Shown here piece after piece: positions 11,934-22,035 of a stretch of DNA of 64,000 nucleotides. This DNA is from Lepidodermella squamata (Eukaryota > Gastrotricha): assembly GCA_047495785.1 (NCBI GenBank), contig JBLDXI010000007.1:4526001-4590000 (forward strand), in the 5' to 3' direction. The notes under the pieces are model-generated. The model searched no databases. It was not told the origin of the DNA and worked only from the letters and a program-made list of their open reading frames with translations. The stretch's first letter is position 1. Every line of letters starts with the position of its first letter. The position numbers and the translations under genes were made by a program.

Positions 11934-13241
11934 TTAGAAGGCTTCTTCGGAGGCAGTCAGACCATCGGGTTGGCGGCCTGCCGCGAGGCAAGTACCAACT
12001 ATAGAGTCGACTGCTTTCCAATAATACATAATACTCGTGAGACTTTCAGGGTCATATTCGTCCTGTCGAATTATATGGCCAAAATATTTCAGACGAAATT
12101 TTTCAATCAATTTACTCAATTCCATTACGTCGCAGATCAGTCTAATATCAACATTAGGAATATAATCTGTCCTAAACAGACCCATAATTGTTCTAAGCCA
12201 TCGCATAAAGTTGACATTTAACCTTTGCTCTTGTTGAGTGGTCAGGTTCCAGGTTCGCAGGCATAGGTGACGGTAGGAATAACAACGCCTTTAAGGACTT
12301 TCGATTTCGTAGCTAAGCTCACGTGTTTTCTATTACACATAAGTTTATTGAGGGCACCAAAGCAGCCGCCAGCTTTCGCTATGCGTGCCTTGACAGCCTT
12401 GCCGACAGCGGAGACAAGGGACAGCCTTGCCGTAAGCCCCTCTTCACCACAAAGAAGTCCGAGAGTTGATTATTTATTTTGACTGCTACTTTGTTACATT
12501 TGTATGGTATAACATGAGTAAAAAGTTCATATCTGAACGGAGCCGACCGAGATTTACGAATCGAAACGAGCCGGAGGCGAGTTGAGATGAGTAAATCGAG
12601 TGCGGCGAGTTCAGATGTAAACTATTTACGAATGCTATACCGTAAAATATCGAATTGGCCAAGCTACTCGGCCTATATTTTTGGGGACAATTCTATATTT
12701 ATAAAAGCTTTTAACAGCCGCAATAAGGTTAGCATCGACACCTAGTTCCTCGAGCGCGGCCCAGACCTTCTCGCGGTCGATCAGATCGTAGGCCTTCTCC
12801 AGGTCAATGAAAACCAAAAGCATTTCCTTACCGCCGCAGCAAATAACTTTTTCAATAAGTCTTCGAAGCACAAAAATGCAATCCCTACAGCCTTTCCTCG
12901 GTTGAAAGCCAAATTGACGTTTGGAAATTTTAGCGCCAATTAAACTTCGCAATTTGCGTTCCAGGATGATCACGTATAATTTTCCAACAACACTCAGTAA
13001 ACTGATGCCGCGATAATTTTTGCAATCTGATTTTTCACCCTTATTCTTATATAATGGTGCTATGATCGCCGTCGACCACTCCTCAGGGATGGTCTTGGTC
13101 GACCAAGCCTGATTTAGAATTTGCGCGAGCCATTCAATACCGGCGTCATCCAAGGCTTTCAGCATCTCTGGGGTCACCTCATCGATGCCGGCGGCCTTGC
13201 CATTTTTCATATGATTTAAAGCTGATTTGATTTCTTGAATA
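11934..13241 (-). mobile_element. 5'-truncated, internally deleted RTE-like copy
   Basis: Minus-strand frames encode the front of a reverse transcriptase (MKNGKAAGIDEVTPEM, YRGISLLSVVGKLY, FGFQPRKGCRDC, LVFIDLEKAYDL; 13210-12660) and the C-terminal part of the same protein (12206-11934), but the FADD active-site region is missing. The frames match the element at 8.3-11.9 kb in order but not in detail, so it is a related, older family member. It ends abruptly on its 5' side at about 13241, directly against 28S rRNA sequence in the same orientation, and its middle is interrupted by a palindromic insert near 12503-12660. Confidence 0.8.
12503..12660. repeat. short palindromic insert inside the truncated retroelement
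   Basis: The ends gtatggtata...gttcatatctgaac and gttcagatg...ctatacc are imperfect inverted repeats about 36 bases long. The insert interrupts sequence that is continuous in the related element at 9.55-9.6 kb. Its centre is rich in GAGxCGAG-type words, like the cluster at 60.5-60.7 kb. A small non-autonomous transposon is likely; the exact right end is unclear. Confidence 0.5.
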
Positions 13242-13508
13242 CGTTACCATTTGACAGATGTACCGCCCCAGTCAAACTCCCCGCCTGACACTGTCTTCAG
13301 AGCGGATCACACCAAACGTAAAGAATGATGTTTCGAACCAAAAGTTCTTTACTTATTCAGTTAAGCGGAGATTGACCTTCACCGGTCTGCGGTGAAGGTC
13401 AATCTCCGCTTAACTGAATAAGTAAAGAAACGATAGAAGTAGTGGTATTTCAAGATCGCCTTGCGGCTCCCACCTATGCTACATCTCCTATGACTCTTCA
13501 CAAAGTCA

Positions 13509-13546
<38 letters not shown>

Positions 13547-13553
13547 GATTTGG

Positions 13554-13588
<35 letters not shown>

Positions 13589-13604
13589 GGTAGCCAGGGA
13601 CAGT

Positions 13605-13699
<95 letters not shown>

Positions 13700-13726
13700 A
13701 GCTTGGTTGAATTTCTTCACTTTGAC
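13242..13726 (-). pseudogene. 28S rRNA fragment (sense on minus strand), rearranged
   Basis: Read on the minus strand, the fragment matches the universally conserved 28S block from the stretch ending AAGTGAAGAAATTCAACC, through CTCTTAAGGTAGCCAAATG (the R2 target site, uninterrupted here), GGATTAACGAGATTCCCAC, CCAAGGGAACGGGCTTGG and AAGACCCTGTTGAGCTTGAC, to GGGGAGTTTGACTGGGGCGG. Both ends stop abruptly inside conserved 28S sequence, so it is not a functional rRNA gene. A perfect 40-base inverted repeat replaces part of the expansion segment (13345-13429). The 3' side of the fragment is fused to the truncated RTE-like copy. Confidence 0.92.
13345..13429. repeat. perfect 40-base inverted repeat within the 28S fragment
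   Basis: The arms 13345-13384 and 13390-13429 are exact reverse complements around a five-base loop. The minus-strand-sense arm contains conserved 28S words (TTTACTTATTCAGTTAAGCG), so part of the conserved sequence has been copied in inverse orientation. Confidence 0.9.
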
Positions 13727-14009
13727 TTTCTCAAATCAGAAAAGCTTTATTTATCATTTTGAGACGTGGCAAGCGAGTTCGGACCTATCTCCATCTTCAT
13801 GGGCATTTGAAAAAGCAAAAGCTTACATACAATCTTTGATGCACAACACCCAGTTTTCAAATGACAGCGAAGATAGAGATGGGGCCGAAGCGCGCAATCA
13901 TTTAGAAATTAAGCGTCAGTTACAGATTTTCGAGTTGAAGAGGCTTTGGATGGCATCCACTCTAGGACTGGAGCCTTTAATTAAGACTCTCGCTAAGATC
14001 ACAAAGTAA
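13727..14009 (+). other. orphan open frame, possibly a stranded 3' exon
   Basis: Directly beyond the 28S fragment, the plus strand is open for about 94 codons ending at a TAA at 14007-14009, ten bases before the (converging) stop of the EGF/lectin gene. The peptide is soluble, Ser/Glu/Lys-rich and ends with LKRLWMASTLGLEP, with no recognisable domain. The frame runs back into antisense 28S, so it has no start of its own. It may be the last exon of a gene split by the retroelement/28S insertion, or chance. Confidence 0.25.
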
Positions 14010-14019
14010 TTATCCGAAA

Positions 14020-16403
14020 TTACGCAGTTCGCTCGCATAGCGGGACCAGCATCTCCGTCTTGCAATCTGCCGTCACTAATTTGCCATCCGATTTCATAGA
14101 AACGCCTTGAAAATGAAATGAAAACTTCAGTTTAGTAGTATGATTATACGTTACTTACATAATTTTGTACCCGGCGTTGCATCCCACAGCGGACCGGTGG
14201 CGAGCAGATCTCCACCCGTGATGTAGATGAATGTGTCGGCAACACGACTGCCAGCAACCACGCCAGACTTTTTTGCTGATGTGTCCTATTGAACAGCTGT
14301 TATAAGCGATAAGAACTAGATTTGAATAGACTTACCGCGTCAAATATAGGCTTCAGAGCCGCCTTCGCCGCGTCAAAATCAGCCTGCAGCTTGACATTGA
14401 GCGGCGTTGATCCTGCGTAGTCAGACGTACACCTGGTTGCTAAATCATTCGCAGTAACCGGGGTTCCAGCCTTCGTTGTCTTCACCTGAAGCAAGAAGGC
14501 AATGCAACAATCATTATAGAACAAAGGGCCGTCTCACAGTGCCTGCGTCAACGCACAGCCCGTAATCGGAATCGGCAGTGCAGGATACGAAATTGAGGCC
14601 GTACTTTTCAGCACCAACTACTGTTCCATCGTAGTCGAAGGCCAGGCCTGTTGAGCAACATGTTGGCAATGTCTTCAAAATGAATGGCAACTCACAGCCA
14701 AGATCGCCAGCCCCTTCTAAATCGGCGGTAAAAAACGACGAATCGACCACAGCAGTGTTGTCAGACCAGACGAACTTCGCCGTTGCTCCGATGTACAGCT
14801 GTTGCGTGGTTACTAGTGTTTTCGCAAGAGCAACCTCATCCGCTGTTTTCAGCGTGGCTAGCCTTGACGAAGCACTTTTGCACGCGGCCACAGCAGCGGT
14901 GTATTTAACAGCCGGGCCTTGCAGGTAGTACCTAACTGGTGACAGCAATTAAAAGTTTGCAATATGAAACGCCATGGACAGCAAGAAATGAACACGAACC
15001 TGTTGAGCAATCAGTCCCCGAGTAGCCACCTTTGCAGGTGCATGTATTTGGCGAGTTGCAAGCACCATTCATGCATCCGCTTGGGCACAGTGCTGAAATA
15101 AAACCAAAATTGAAAAATAAAAGCGATTATGGGCTATCAATAATGCCCGATCAATAATGCCCAACGATTCGATACCAAGATCTATCGGTTCGGTATTCAG
15201 ATTATGGGCTACTTCTTTTATTAATTAACGCGCGTACTTTGCATCCGAGCTATATATTAATTTCTAGCTAACTGCTCGTCATAGTTAGAATTTTATGCTA
15301 CCTGTAACTAACTCTCCGTCGGGGTCCCGAAAAATTCTAAGTCTTATTTATTTTATTTATCCGACGGATGTTTAATTTCCTCTGTTTAATTACCTGTTGT
15401 GCACTCAGTGCCAGCCCATCCGCTGTAGCAAATACAAACATTCGGCGAATTGCATGCTCCATTGACGCAGCCAGCAGGACATACAGCTGGTGCAATCTTC
15501 TACAATGATACAATGGCGGCTCCGTCAAGTAAGCTTACGAGTTGCACATGCCGCTCCAGTGTACGTCGAAGGGCATGAGCACACGTTGATCGCCGAGCAA
15601 GTTGCTCCATTCAAGCATAAAGGATTACATTTCACTGCGATAGGAAGTTGCAATCCACCTATGACAGTCAAGCATTGTCGTAAATTATCAGATACCTGTC
15701 CCGCAATCGGCACCCATGTAGTTGGTGTTGCAGGTGCACGCTCCTTTCGCGCATGTGCCGCCATTCAAACACTCGGGCTGACACTAGAAGCATATGGAAA
15801 GGCTATCCTGGAGGCTAATACTAATGGTTCTTCACCTTAATAACTTACTCTTGACTGAAGACTTATTGCGTCTTTAATGGCATTGGCGCAGTCTTGTTGA
15901 TTTTGATAGGTCAGGAAATATGGTTGCTGTTCAAGTAGAAACAGGCGTAATATTAGCTCGGATTCGCGCAACCTCGGCACTCAGTAGTAGAGTAAATCAT
16001 AGGTAAATTAAATAATGAAATTTAATAAAAGTGTCATAGTTTGTTTGAGACTTTTGCGGTCGTTGTGCCATTATTTCAGCCGAGCACTCGTCGTGCGAAA
16101 ATAGTGCTTACCTGGTACAGGTAGATTTCCAAAGAAAGACACGGATTAGTGTTGTTTGTCACAAGTCTGCATCTGCCCGTAAATGTTGAGTTATCCCAAC
16201 ACAGCACATAATAAGATGTGAAAGGCCGGAACACAGCTGGACTCTCAGTCTATGCAAGGACTAAGAATGGAATATCAGTCTGGCAATTTTGTCGGTGTAA
16301 CCTTTCCCGATGGCGACAACGATGAGCAGCAATGAGAAACGCTGAAGCTCGATACACTTAAAATGGTTACAATTGCGAGGCAACTAAGAGAGTAATTGCT
16401 CAT
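14020..16403 (-). CDS. secreted protein with four EGF-like repeats and two C-type-lectin-like domains
   Basis: The first exon (16403-16302) encodes the signal peptide; exons 16249-16112 and 15926-15849 encode the family's Cys-containing N-terminal module (TGRCRLVTNNTNPC, QPYFLTYQNQQDC). Four EGF-like units follow, one per exon ([36 protein letters not shown]). From about 14939 come two C-type-lectin-like units in five to six exons: [41 protein letters not shown] and YGLNFVSC, then ATRCTSDYAGS, TFIYITGGDLL and VPLCE before the stop. No Ca-binding EPN/QPD triplet was seen, so sugar binding is not assured. The 3' half is nearly identical, introns included, to the gene at 41.5-45 kb in inverse orientation. 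Secreted recognition role is inferred. Confidence 0.85.
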
Positions 16404-16986
16404 TTCTTATAACGATGAAGTTGTAGTGAATAGCATTAGTTTAGTGGTCTCACGATATAATTAATATAAAGTGTTGTCTTGCGGCATAACAGTGTGTACG
16501 TGTGTGTCTTGTAAGCATCAAACCTTTTATTCACATAGCATCCGGGAAAATATGCAGCCATTCTGAGCCCAAGCGAGCGAAATTTACTGGTGAACAAAGA
16601 ACAGGCGCTATTAGTAGTTTATTGAACAAAATCAATGTTCAGATAATCACCACCGTGATTAGTGCCTTAAGAAACTGGGTAGTTAAATTTATGAGATTAT
16701 AGATTATACGGCAGGCTTCAGAAGTAGGCGACTCGAAAGTTCAGGGAAAAATCGGAATCATAGTCTGAGAATGATAATTAGCGGAACTTGAATTTGTATA
16801 TTTAATCATGAAGCACAACGCTTTATTCACGAAATCCCAGTAGAAGCTTACAGGGTTTAGCTAATCCACTGACTGCACGGTTCGGAGTTGAAATTTCTTT
16901 GCATACATAATCAGAAGCTTTTGGTTTATTCTTTTTTCGCCTTTTGGTGAGTTTTTCGGCTTCAAGATTCCATTTGATTCCCGCCT
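16404..16986. other. intergenic, no gene seen
   Basis: This gap lies between the start of the EGF/lectin gene and the 3' end of the channel gene, both on the minus strand. No supported exon, RNA gene or repeat was recognised. Confidence 0.45.
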
Positions 16987-18222
16987 TCAAGCTGCTACAG
17001 CAATGGCATACACGTTTACCACGAGAAGCATGCTGAGTGCGAAAGCAGCAGCTGCTAAATCGAAAGCTCGCGGAACACTAATGGTCCATTTACATATATG
17101 GATTTGCGAAAGCGCAGTCAGTCGACAGGCGTAGGCGCACACTGCCATGTTGTAAACCACCAAACCACCCACTACAACCATCAGCACCAACACATAATCG
17201 ACAGCTAAAATTTGCTGCGAAGTCGTGGGCAAGTTGCGAAACGCCTCCGTTTGCGCAAAGACCAGAGCAATCAGCGTCAAAGCTGTCAAAACAGATCGAT
17301 CAGCACTTTCGGGCTTCATTATCAATGCAGCGAGAGCTAGCCCGATTACAATATAGCAAGGAACAAGATGGCTTGTCAAATAGCTTGACGGGTCTCGTTT
17401 CAAGGTTAACGTGAATTTAGCGTAGCTCGCAGTCCCATCCCTGCGCTGAATCGAGGCTGTCACGCCGGATTCTTTCTGCGAATCAATGACCGACCACAAA
17501 TTATTTGAACCTGGAAGAGACAAGTGAAGTCCAGCAAACGAAAGAAAATCCGATGGTTCCTCGATGAGAAAATAAATCTGACACGTTTGAATGTCGAAAG
17601 GGAATGTTCGCAGGCGAATTGAACATTTAAGCTTGAAATCTCCTTCTCGTGACCAGTGAAAGAAAAAAGTTCGATTTTCAACCGTCGGATAATAGACGAC
17701 TTCGAATCGTTCCTTACTTGTCAATATGTCGCTGGTTGAATTCGCGAGCAAGACCCTCGGCTTCCAAATTGAAGAGCTTGCGGAGAGTGATAGCCGGTCT
17801 GGGTATTCAAGTAATGGAGCTGTATACACCATATTGCAGTTTTTGATTTCCCACTGAAGAATTATCGAGCCTGTCAACGTAAGCTCGTTTCTTTCAGAAT
17901 CAAGTGACTTGATTCCGTTGATTTGGAATGTAAAATAGATGTCGGTATCTGCAGCGGGAGTTCTCAGACTAGCATCGAGAAATGGGCAAGATACAAGGTC
18001 TCGCAGGGACAATAACGGCTCCAGATAGCCGTCGATGAGAGTCGGAATAGGGAAGCCGGTCTCAGGATCTTTCGCAGAATCAACTACGTCTCGCCAGTAA
18101 GAGGCTAGTTGCTTTGCTGCTTGGCCAGCTGCCGGATGGGAATCCATCAGCATCAATAGTAACCAGAGTAAAGGCATGTTCAAAAGTGACTTTGTCCACT
18201 GGGAAGTACAACGTCGGGGCAA
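16987..18222 (-). CDS. headless Cys-loop ligand-gated ion channel subunit, intronless
   Basis: A single uninterrupted frame of 411 residues; translation may begin at 18222 or at the internal Met before the signal peptide (MPLLWLLLMLM). After a short linker with the cluster-specific motif ETGFPIPTLIDG comes the pentameric-channel ligand domain, containing the 13-residue Cys-loop CSIRLRTFPFDIQTC with the invariant FPFD. Four hydrophobic helices follow; the M2 segment ADRSVLTALTLIALVF has Asp at -1', Arg at 0' and an aliphatic residue at 9'. The M3-M4 loop is only about 20 residues, and no vicinal Cys pair is present in loop C, so acetylcholine binding of nicotinic type is not indicated. It lacks the lectin-like head of its neighbours. 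The ligand is unknown. Confidence 0.92.
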   Translation of the reverse strand: MPRRCTSQWTKSLLNMPLLWLLLMLMDSHPAAGQAAKQLASYWRDVVDSAKDPETGFPIPTLIDGYLEPLLSLRDLVSCPFLDASLRTPAADTDIYFTFQINGIKSLDSERNELTLTGSIILQWEIKNCNMVYTAPLLEYPDRLSLSASSSIWKPRVLLANSTSDILTSKERFEVVYYPTVENRTFFFHWSREGDFKLKCSIRLRTFPFDIQTCQIYFLIEEPSDFLSFAGLHLSLPGSNNLWSVIDSQKESGVTASIQRRDGTASYAKFTLTLKRDPSSYLTSHLVPCYIVIGLALAALIMKPESADRSVLTALTLIALVFAQTEAFRNLPTTSQQILAVDYVLVLMVVVGGLVVYNMAVCAYACRLTALSQIHICKWTISVPRAFDLAAAAFALSMLLVVNVYAIAVAA

Positions 18223-18445
18223 TTCAATGTGAACGCTTTCAGGCTCGGCAGCGCATAGTTCGGTGAAAGTAAATTCGAGGTTTTAAAAGCTGCATGTTTA
18301 AAAATTGATGAACCTCGGTTGATTGAATGACTCATCTTTTACTAAGAATCTCATAGAATTTACGGATTTTATCAGCGCTATTGCAATAGGAAACGCGTCT
18401 AACAAAATTAAGAGGGGTGAAACAATATTTTCGAGGGTGTCTCGT

Positions 18446-19344
18446 TCATATAACGATTTGAACTTGTTTCCTTGGCCCTTGTTGGCTCTTGATTATGGGC
18501 GGCAGTGGACTGTCACCGCTCGACGAAGACCAGCCAGAGGATAGACGAGGCGAAAACATGCCATTGACGCCTACTTGAATCTATAGACAAACCAAGAATG
18601 TTTGAAAAGAATTATCAACTCAATCGAAAATCGAACCTTTGTATCAGAATCGAGTTGTTTAGCTATTGTGAGAGCCGTTCGAGTGGGTGTTTCGAACCTC
18701 GGCTCTGGCTTGTTCCCCTGCCGCCTGTCTTCACGGCTCTCGACCGCCAACGCATCGACCAAACCGAACTGGTCATCGCGCAGCAGCTGCCTCGTCTTGT
18801 CGAGCCTCTTCGAGAAAATCATCTGGTAGAACAGGCCTTTCGTCGGCCGATTCTCCGCATTCAGATGGTCGTGAATTCTTTTCGTTATATCCATAATTCT
18901 AGCTCGATGGGCCATCAAATCGGCCTGAACGCGTTCTTCCATTTGCGCCTCAAAGTCGCACGAGTTGAATCGCCTTGTCCGACCACGAGATCGGATTAAA
19001 GAGCGATTCACAGCTTGCAGTTTGTCTGCGGCCTGATGGGGACTTTGCCCTGTCACTACGCCATTCGACTGCCCTGGGAACGGCTGGACGATGACGTGGC
19101 CACGACTGTTCGCATTGCTCGCCTGCCGTGAGATGGCTCCTGCGAATCGGTGTTGCTGCTGCAGCTCGAGCAGCCGCCTGACATCGCTAGCTCCGTTACT
19201 CCCGACAGCCTGCACCTGGAAATTGCTGGTTGGCTGGTAGATACGGACTGTGCTCCGGCTTGGCATCAAATTGGCTGTGATCGTCGTTACATTGTGTCGT
19301 TCGTTGAACCGCAGTGCTGTTCGAAATTCGCCGTAGGAGCCCAT
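18446..19344 (-). CDS. basic protein of unknown function, two exons
   Basis: Exons 19344-18637 and 18580-18446 join in phase 0 across a 56-base intron to about 280 residues. There is no signal peptide or membrane helix. The N-terminal third is Ser/Gln/Asn-rich, the middle is Arg-rich (SRGRTRRFNS) and then comes a predicted helical, charged segment (EERVQADLMAHRARIMDITK, IHDHLNAENR). The segment FSKRLDKTRQLLRDDQF ... RTALTIAKQLDSDTK loosely resembles a degenerate ankyrin repeat, and ankyrin genes lie just downstream, but this is weak. An intracellular, possibly nuclear protein is likely. I do not recognise a family. Confidence 0.6.
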
Positions 19345-20469
19345 TTTCTTGTTTTTTTTCTTCTCACAGCGTGTTTTGACGAGGCACTCTAGGCGAAATT
19401 AGGCCTTGCACGCAATGCAGCGATTGACAGTGTAATTTTCGGCCCCTATTCATGTATGTGGCTCAGTGTCAATGACGACCGCGCACTCCATGCAGAGAAA
19501 ATAAGCGCGGAGAGAGTTTCATTAACGCGTGTGATGATAAACACCCATCAGTGTTTTCTGGGTTAATTTGGGACAGATCCAATAACATAATTGATATCCA
19601 GGGTTGCTGAAAATCTGCGCTATTGAAAGCTGTCTTAAGCCAATATTGAAAGCCTGAAGCTGTTTTATTCCAGTTGCATCGAAAAATTGGAATCGGCCGG
19701 ATTAACAAATTCAAGGCAGTGAATGGTCGCCCAATCTACGCTGACTCATGTGAATGACACTTGGGAAGTGTCTAGGAAGCTACGGCGAATTATTGATGGG
19801 TTTACCTTCTTCTGCATTGCATAATGAATGCTTCAGATTTCCAAAAAACAGTGAAACCTCTAAACAAGGGATGCAGTATTGCTCAAAAGAATTGAGAATT
19901 GAACAATTCAAGGCATGGAAATGGGATGTTGATATTAACAGTAGAAAAAGCCTTACCCGTGAGGGTTTAGGGGACAGCTGACGACAGGCGATCGGCTTCA
20001 GGTGCCGACAGATCGGTCGCGAGCAACCTGCTTTTGCCCAATGCATACGGATATATCAGTGGATTATATTTTATTTCATACGGATGTCTCATTCTCATCC
20101 ATTCTAATCTTCACTTGTTATGTTTGCGAGAACCAGTCAATGAAAGATTGACTCGTCGAGGAATTAGGAAGCTCAGGTTTATTCGGATATGCCACATTGT
20201 GGTCAAAATGCGCATATTTCAGAAACGTTCTGGCGCAATTTATATCGAGGACCATAGCTCGCGGAGGACAGCGAAATTTGGGACTCTCGAATTCTTTCTT
20301 TAGCTCAAATCTTTAGCATCCAGTTTATTTCTAGTGGGTAAGCAAGGATGGTTATTAAGAATAAGCTTCGTGCAAATCGAAATACGAACAATTTAATCGG
20401 CAAATACATATAACCTTGAATGCATAACCGTTGGATTTCAGCTTGTTCCGACTTTCCGATTTCCGGCGA
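19345..20469. other. intergenic with one retroelement remnant
   Basis: No supported gene. Positions 19950-20040 match the 3' UTR of the RTE-like elements; the remainder is unassigned AT-rich DNA. Confidence 0.5.
19950..20040 (-). mobile_element. RTE-like 3' UTR remnant
   Basis: The words CTTACCCGTGAGGGTTTAGG, GGCTTCAGG, TCGCGA(G/A)CAA and TGCTTTT(G/T)CCCA occur in the same order and spacing at 7600-7680, where they form the end of the retroelement reading frame and its 3' UTR. Confidence 0.6.
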
Positions 20470-21157
20470 TCATTCATTCGGAGTTTTGGCCAGCAAGTGC
20501 GTAACAATGTCATGATGACCACCTTCCGTCGCATACTCCAAAGCGCCTTTGCCTTGATTGTCGACTGCGCCAGCGCTCGCTCCTTTGCTTAGCAAATAGT
20601 CGACCACAGCTGATCTATTCCACTTAGCAGCAACAATCAACGGCGTCTTGCCATCAAGCTTCGCCAAATTCACATCTGCCATCGAGACTTCGAGGCCCCC
20701 AAACTCGACAACAGCTTTCACGCAGTCCAACTCGCCATTCGCAGCCGCGACGTACACAGCAGTTCTACCATCCTCATCTTGGGCGTTGATCAGCTTGCCC
20801 ACTGCTTTCAAAGCTGCATCTCGACTCTTGCCGTGCACCTGCTCCTCAAGGCCGAGTTTCGCGTCTAGAATCGACACTACCATGGATGCTGGTCCTTTAT
20901 TGCAACCTAAATGCAGGCACGTCTCTCCGTTGTGCATTTCAAACCCGTCGATTGAAGCGCAATTCTCTCGCTTGTCGTACAAAGCATCGATCAGCTGTAG
21001 GCGGTTACAGCTGCTATTCTTAGCGTCGAGAAAGCTCAACACTGTTGCTTCATCGCCACGCATGCAAGCGTTGAAGAAGTCCTGACTTGTGGAACTTGAG
21101 TTACTTGGGACTCGTCAGGTGATTACAAATTACCTGTGAAGTTGAAGGGCCGGTCAT
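20470..21157 (-). CDS. small ankyrin-repeat protein, two exons
   Basis: A first exon of eight codons (21157-21134, MTGPSTSQ) joins in phase 0 to 21081-20470, giving 211 residues. About four ankyrin repeats are visible: NGETCLHLGC..., DGRTAVYVAAANGELDCVKA, DGKTPLIVAAKWNRSAVVDY and QGKGALEYATEGGHHDIVTH, each with the TPL..A and G..VV..LL consensus. There is no signal peptide or membrane segment, so it should be a cytoplasmic protein-binding scaffold. Partners are unknown. It is one of three ankyrin genes in the window, the others at 22.0 kb and 54.9 kb. Confidence 0.85.
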
Positions 21158-22034
21158 TATAGACTTCCTTGGTCCAACCGTGAAACTATCAACTTACTCA
21201 CTATGTTTGAGATTCTTATCTTTCAGCGATTCACCGCGTTATTTGCATTCCGTATCTTGACAAAGATTTATCGCAGCGTGTCACGCGATTTTGTATTTGT
21301 TTGTTGAATCACCCTCCATATCTCGAAATCACCTGCAAATTACCACACCCCAACAATCATGCATTTGATCTCTGGTTTCCTTGTTTAGCTTCTGTCTCCT
21401 GGGCTGCTCAAACGGTGCCCGACTTTTTGCACCGCTCCAATCACCTAAAAGTAGACTCAACATTAGCCTGAAGACAAGCAATAGTACGTATTGGTGAGCC
21501 ATTATGAGAACCCTTTCGCGTATGAAAAGCCGAATGGGTGTTGCGTAGTAGTAGCCATAAACGCGCCACGCATTAATGCAACGAAGCAAAAAAACTCTCA
21601 CGAGCCATTCATAGCGAGGGGCAAAGTTCATCCGCGTGCTCCCTCAATGCGTCCTCAAATTTCGCCGTCAATGCGAGAAGCTGAGTAGCACAGCTATTTC
21701 AGTCTTCAAACAGCTAAAAGTGTCCTGTATGGCTGCTCTATTTTGCAGCTTTTTTCATCTGACGCGCCCTAATTTGTATTTTGCAGCAACACTGATGATC
21801 TTTCTTTCAAATTTGCTGATGAAATGGGCGACACATTTGATTTTAAGAAATTGATGAAACTGCGTAACCATTTTTTGATAGATAGCCATTTTTAGCCTAA
21901 CCGCTATCTTGCCCACCAGTCATAAACATCGTTATCTCAACGCCTACCCATTGTCACCCGAGGCTATAAAATGCCGTATTTACTCAGCAAGCTATATCTT
22001 TCATTTCCTATTAGATATATTTAAGCTTTCCGAG
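21158..22034. other. intergenic, no gene seen
   Basis: Divergent upstream region between two ankyrin genes. Short frames here lack splice or domain support, so I see no gene. Confidence 0.45.
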
Positions 22035-22035
22035 A

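Noticed and set aside
13560-13700. R2-type retrotransposon inserted in 28S
   Set aside because: The R2 target CTCTTAAGGTAGCC is continuous in the fragment; the adjoining element has an RTE-like endonuclease and joins the 28S at a different place.
13242-13726. Functional rRNA gene
   Set aside because: Both ends stop inside conserved 28S sequence and an artificial palindrome disrupts it; no 18S or 5.8S nearby.
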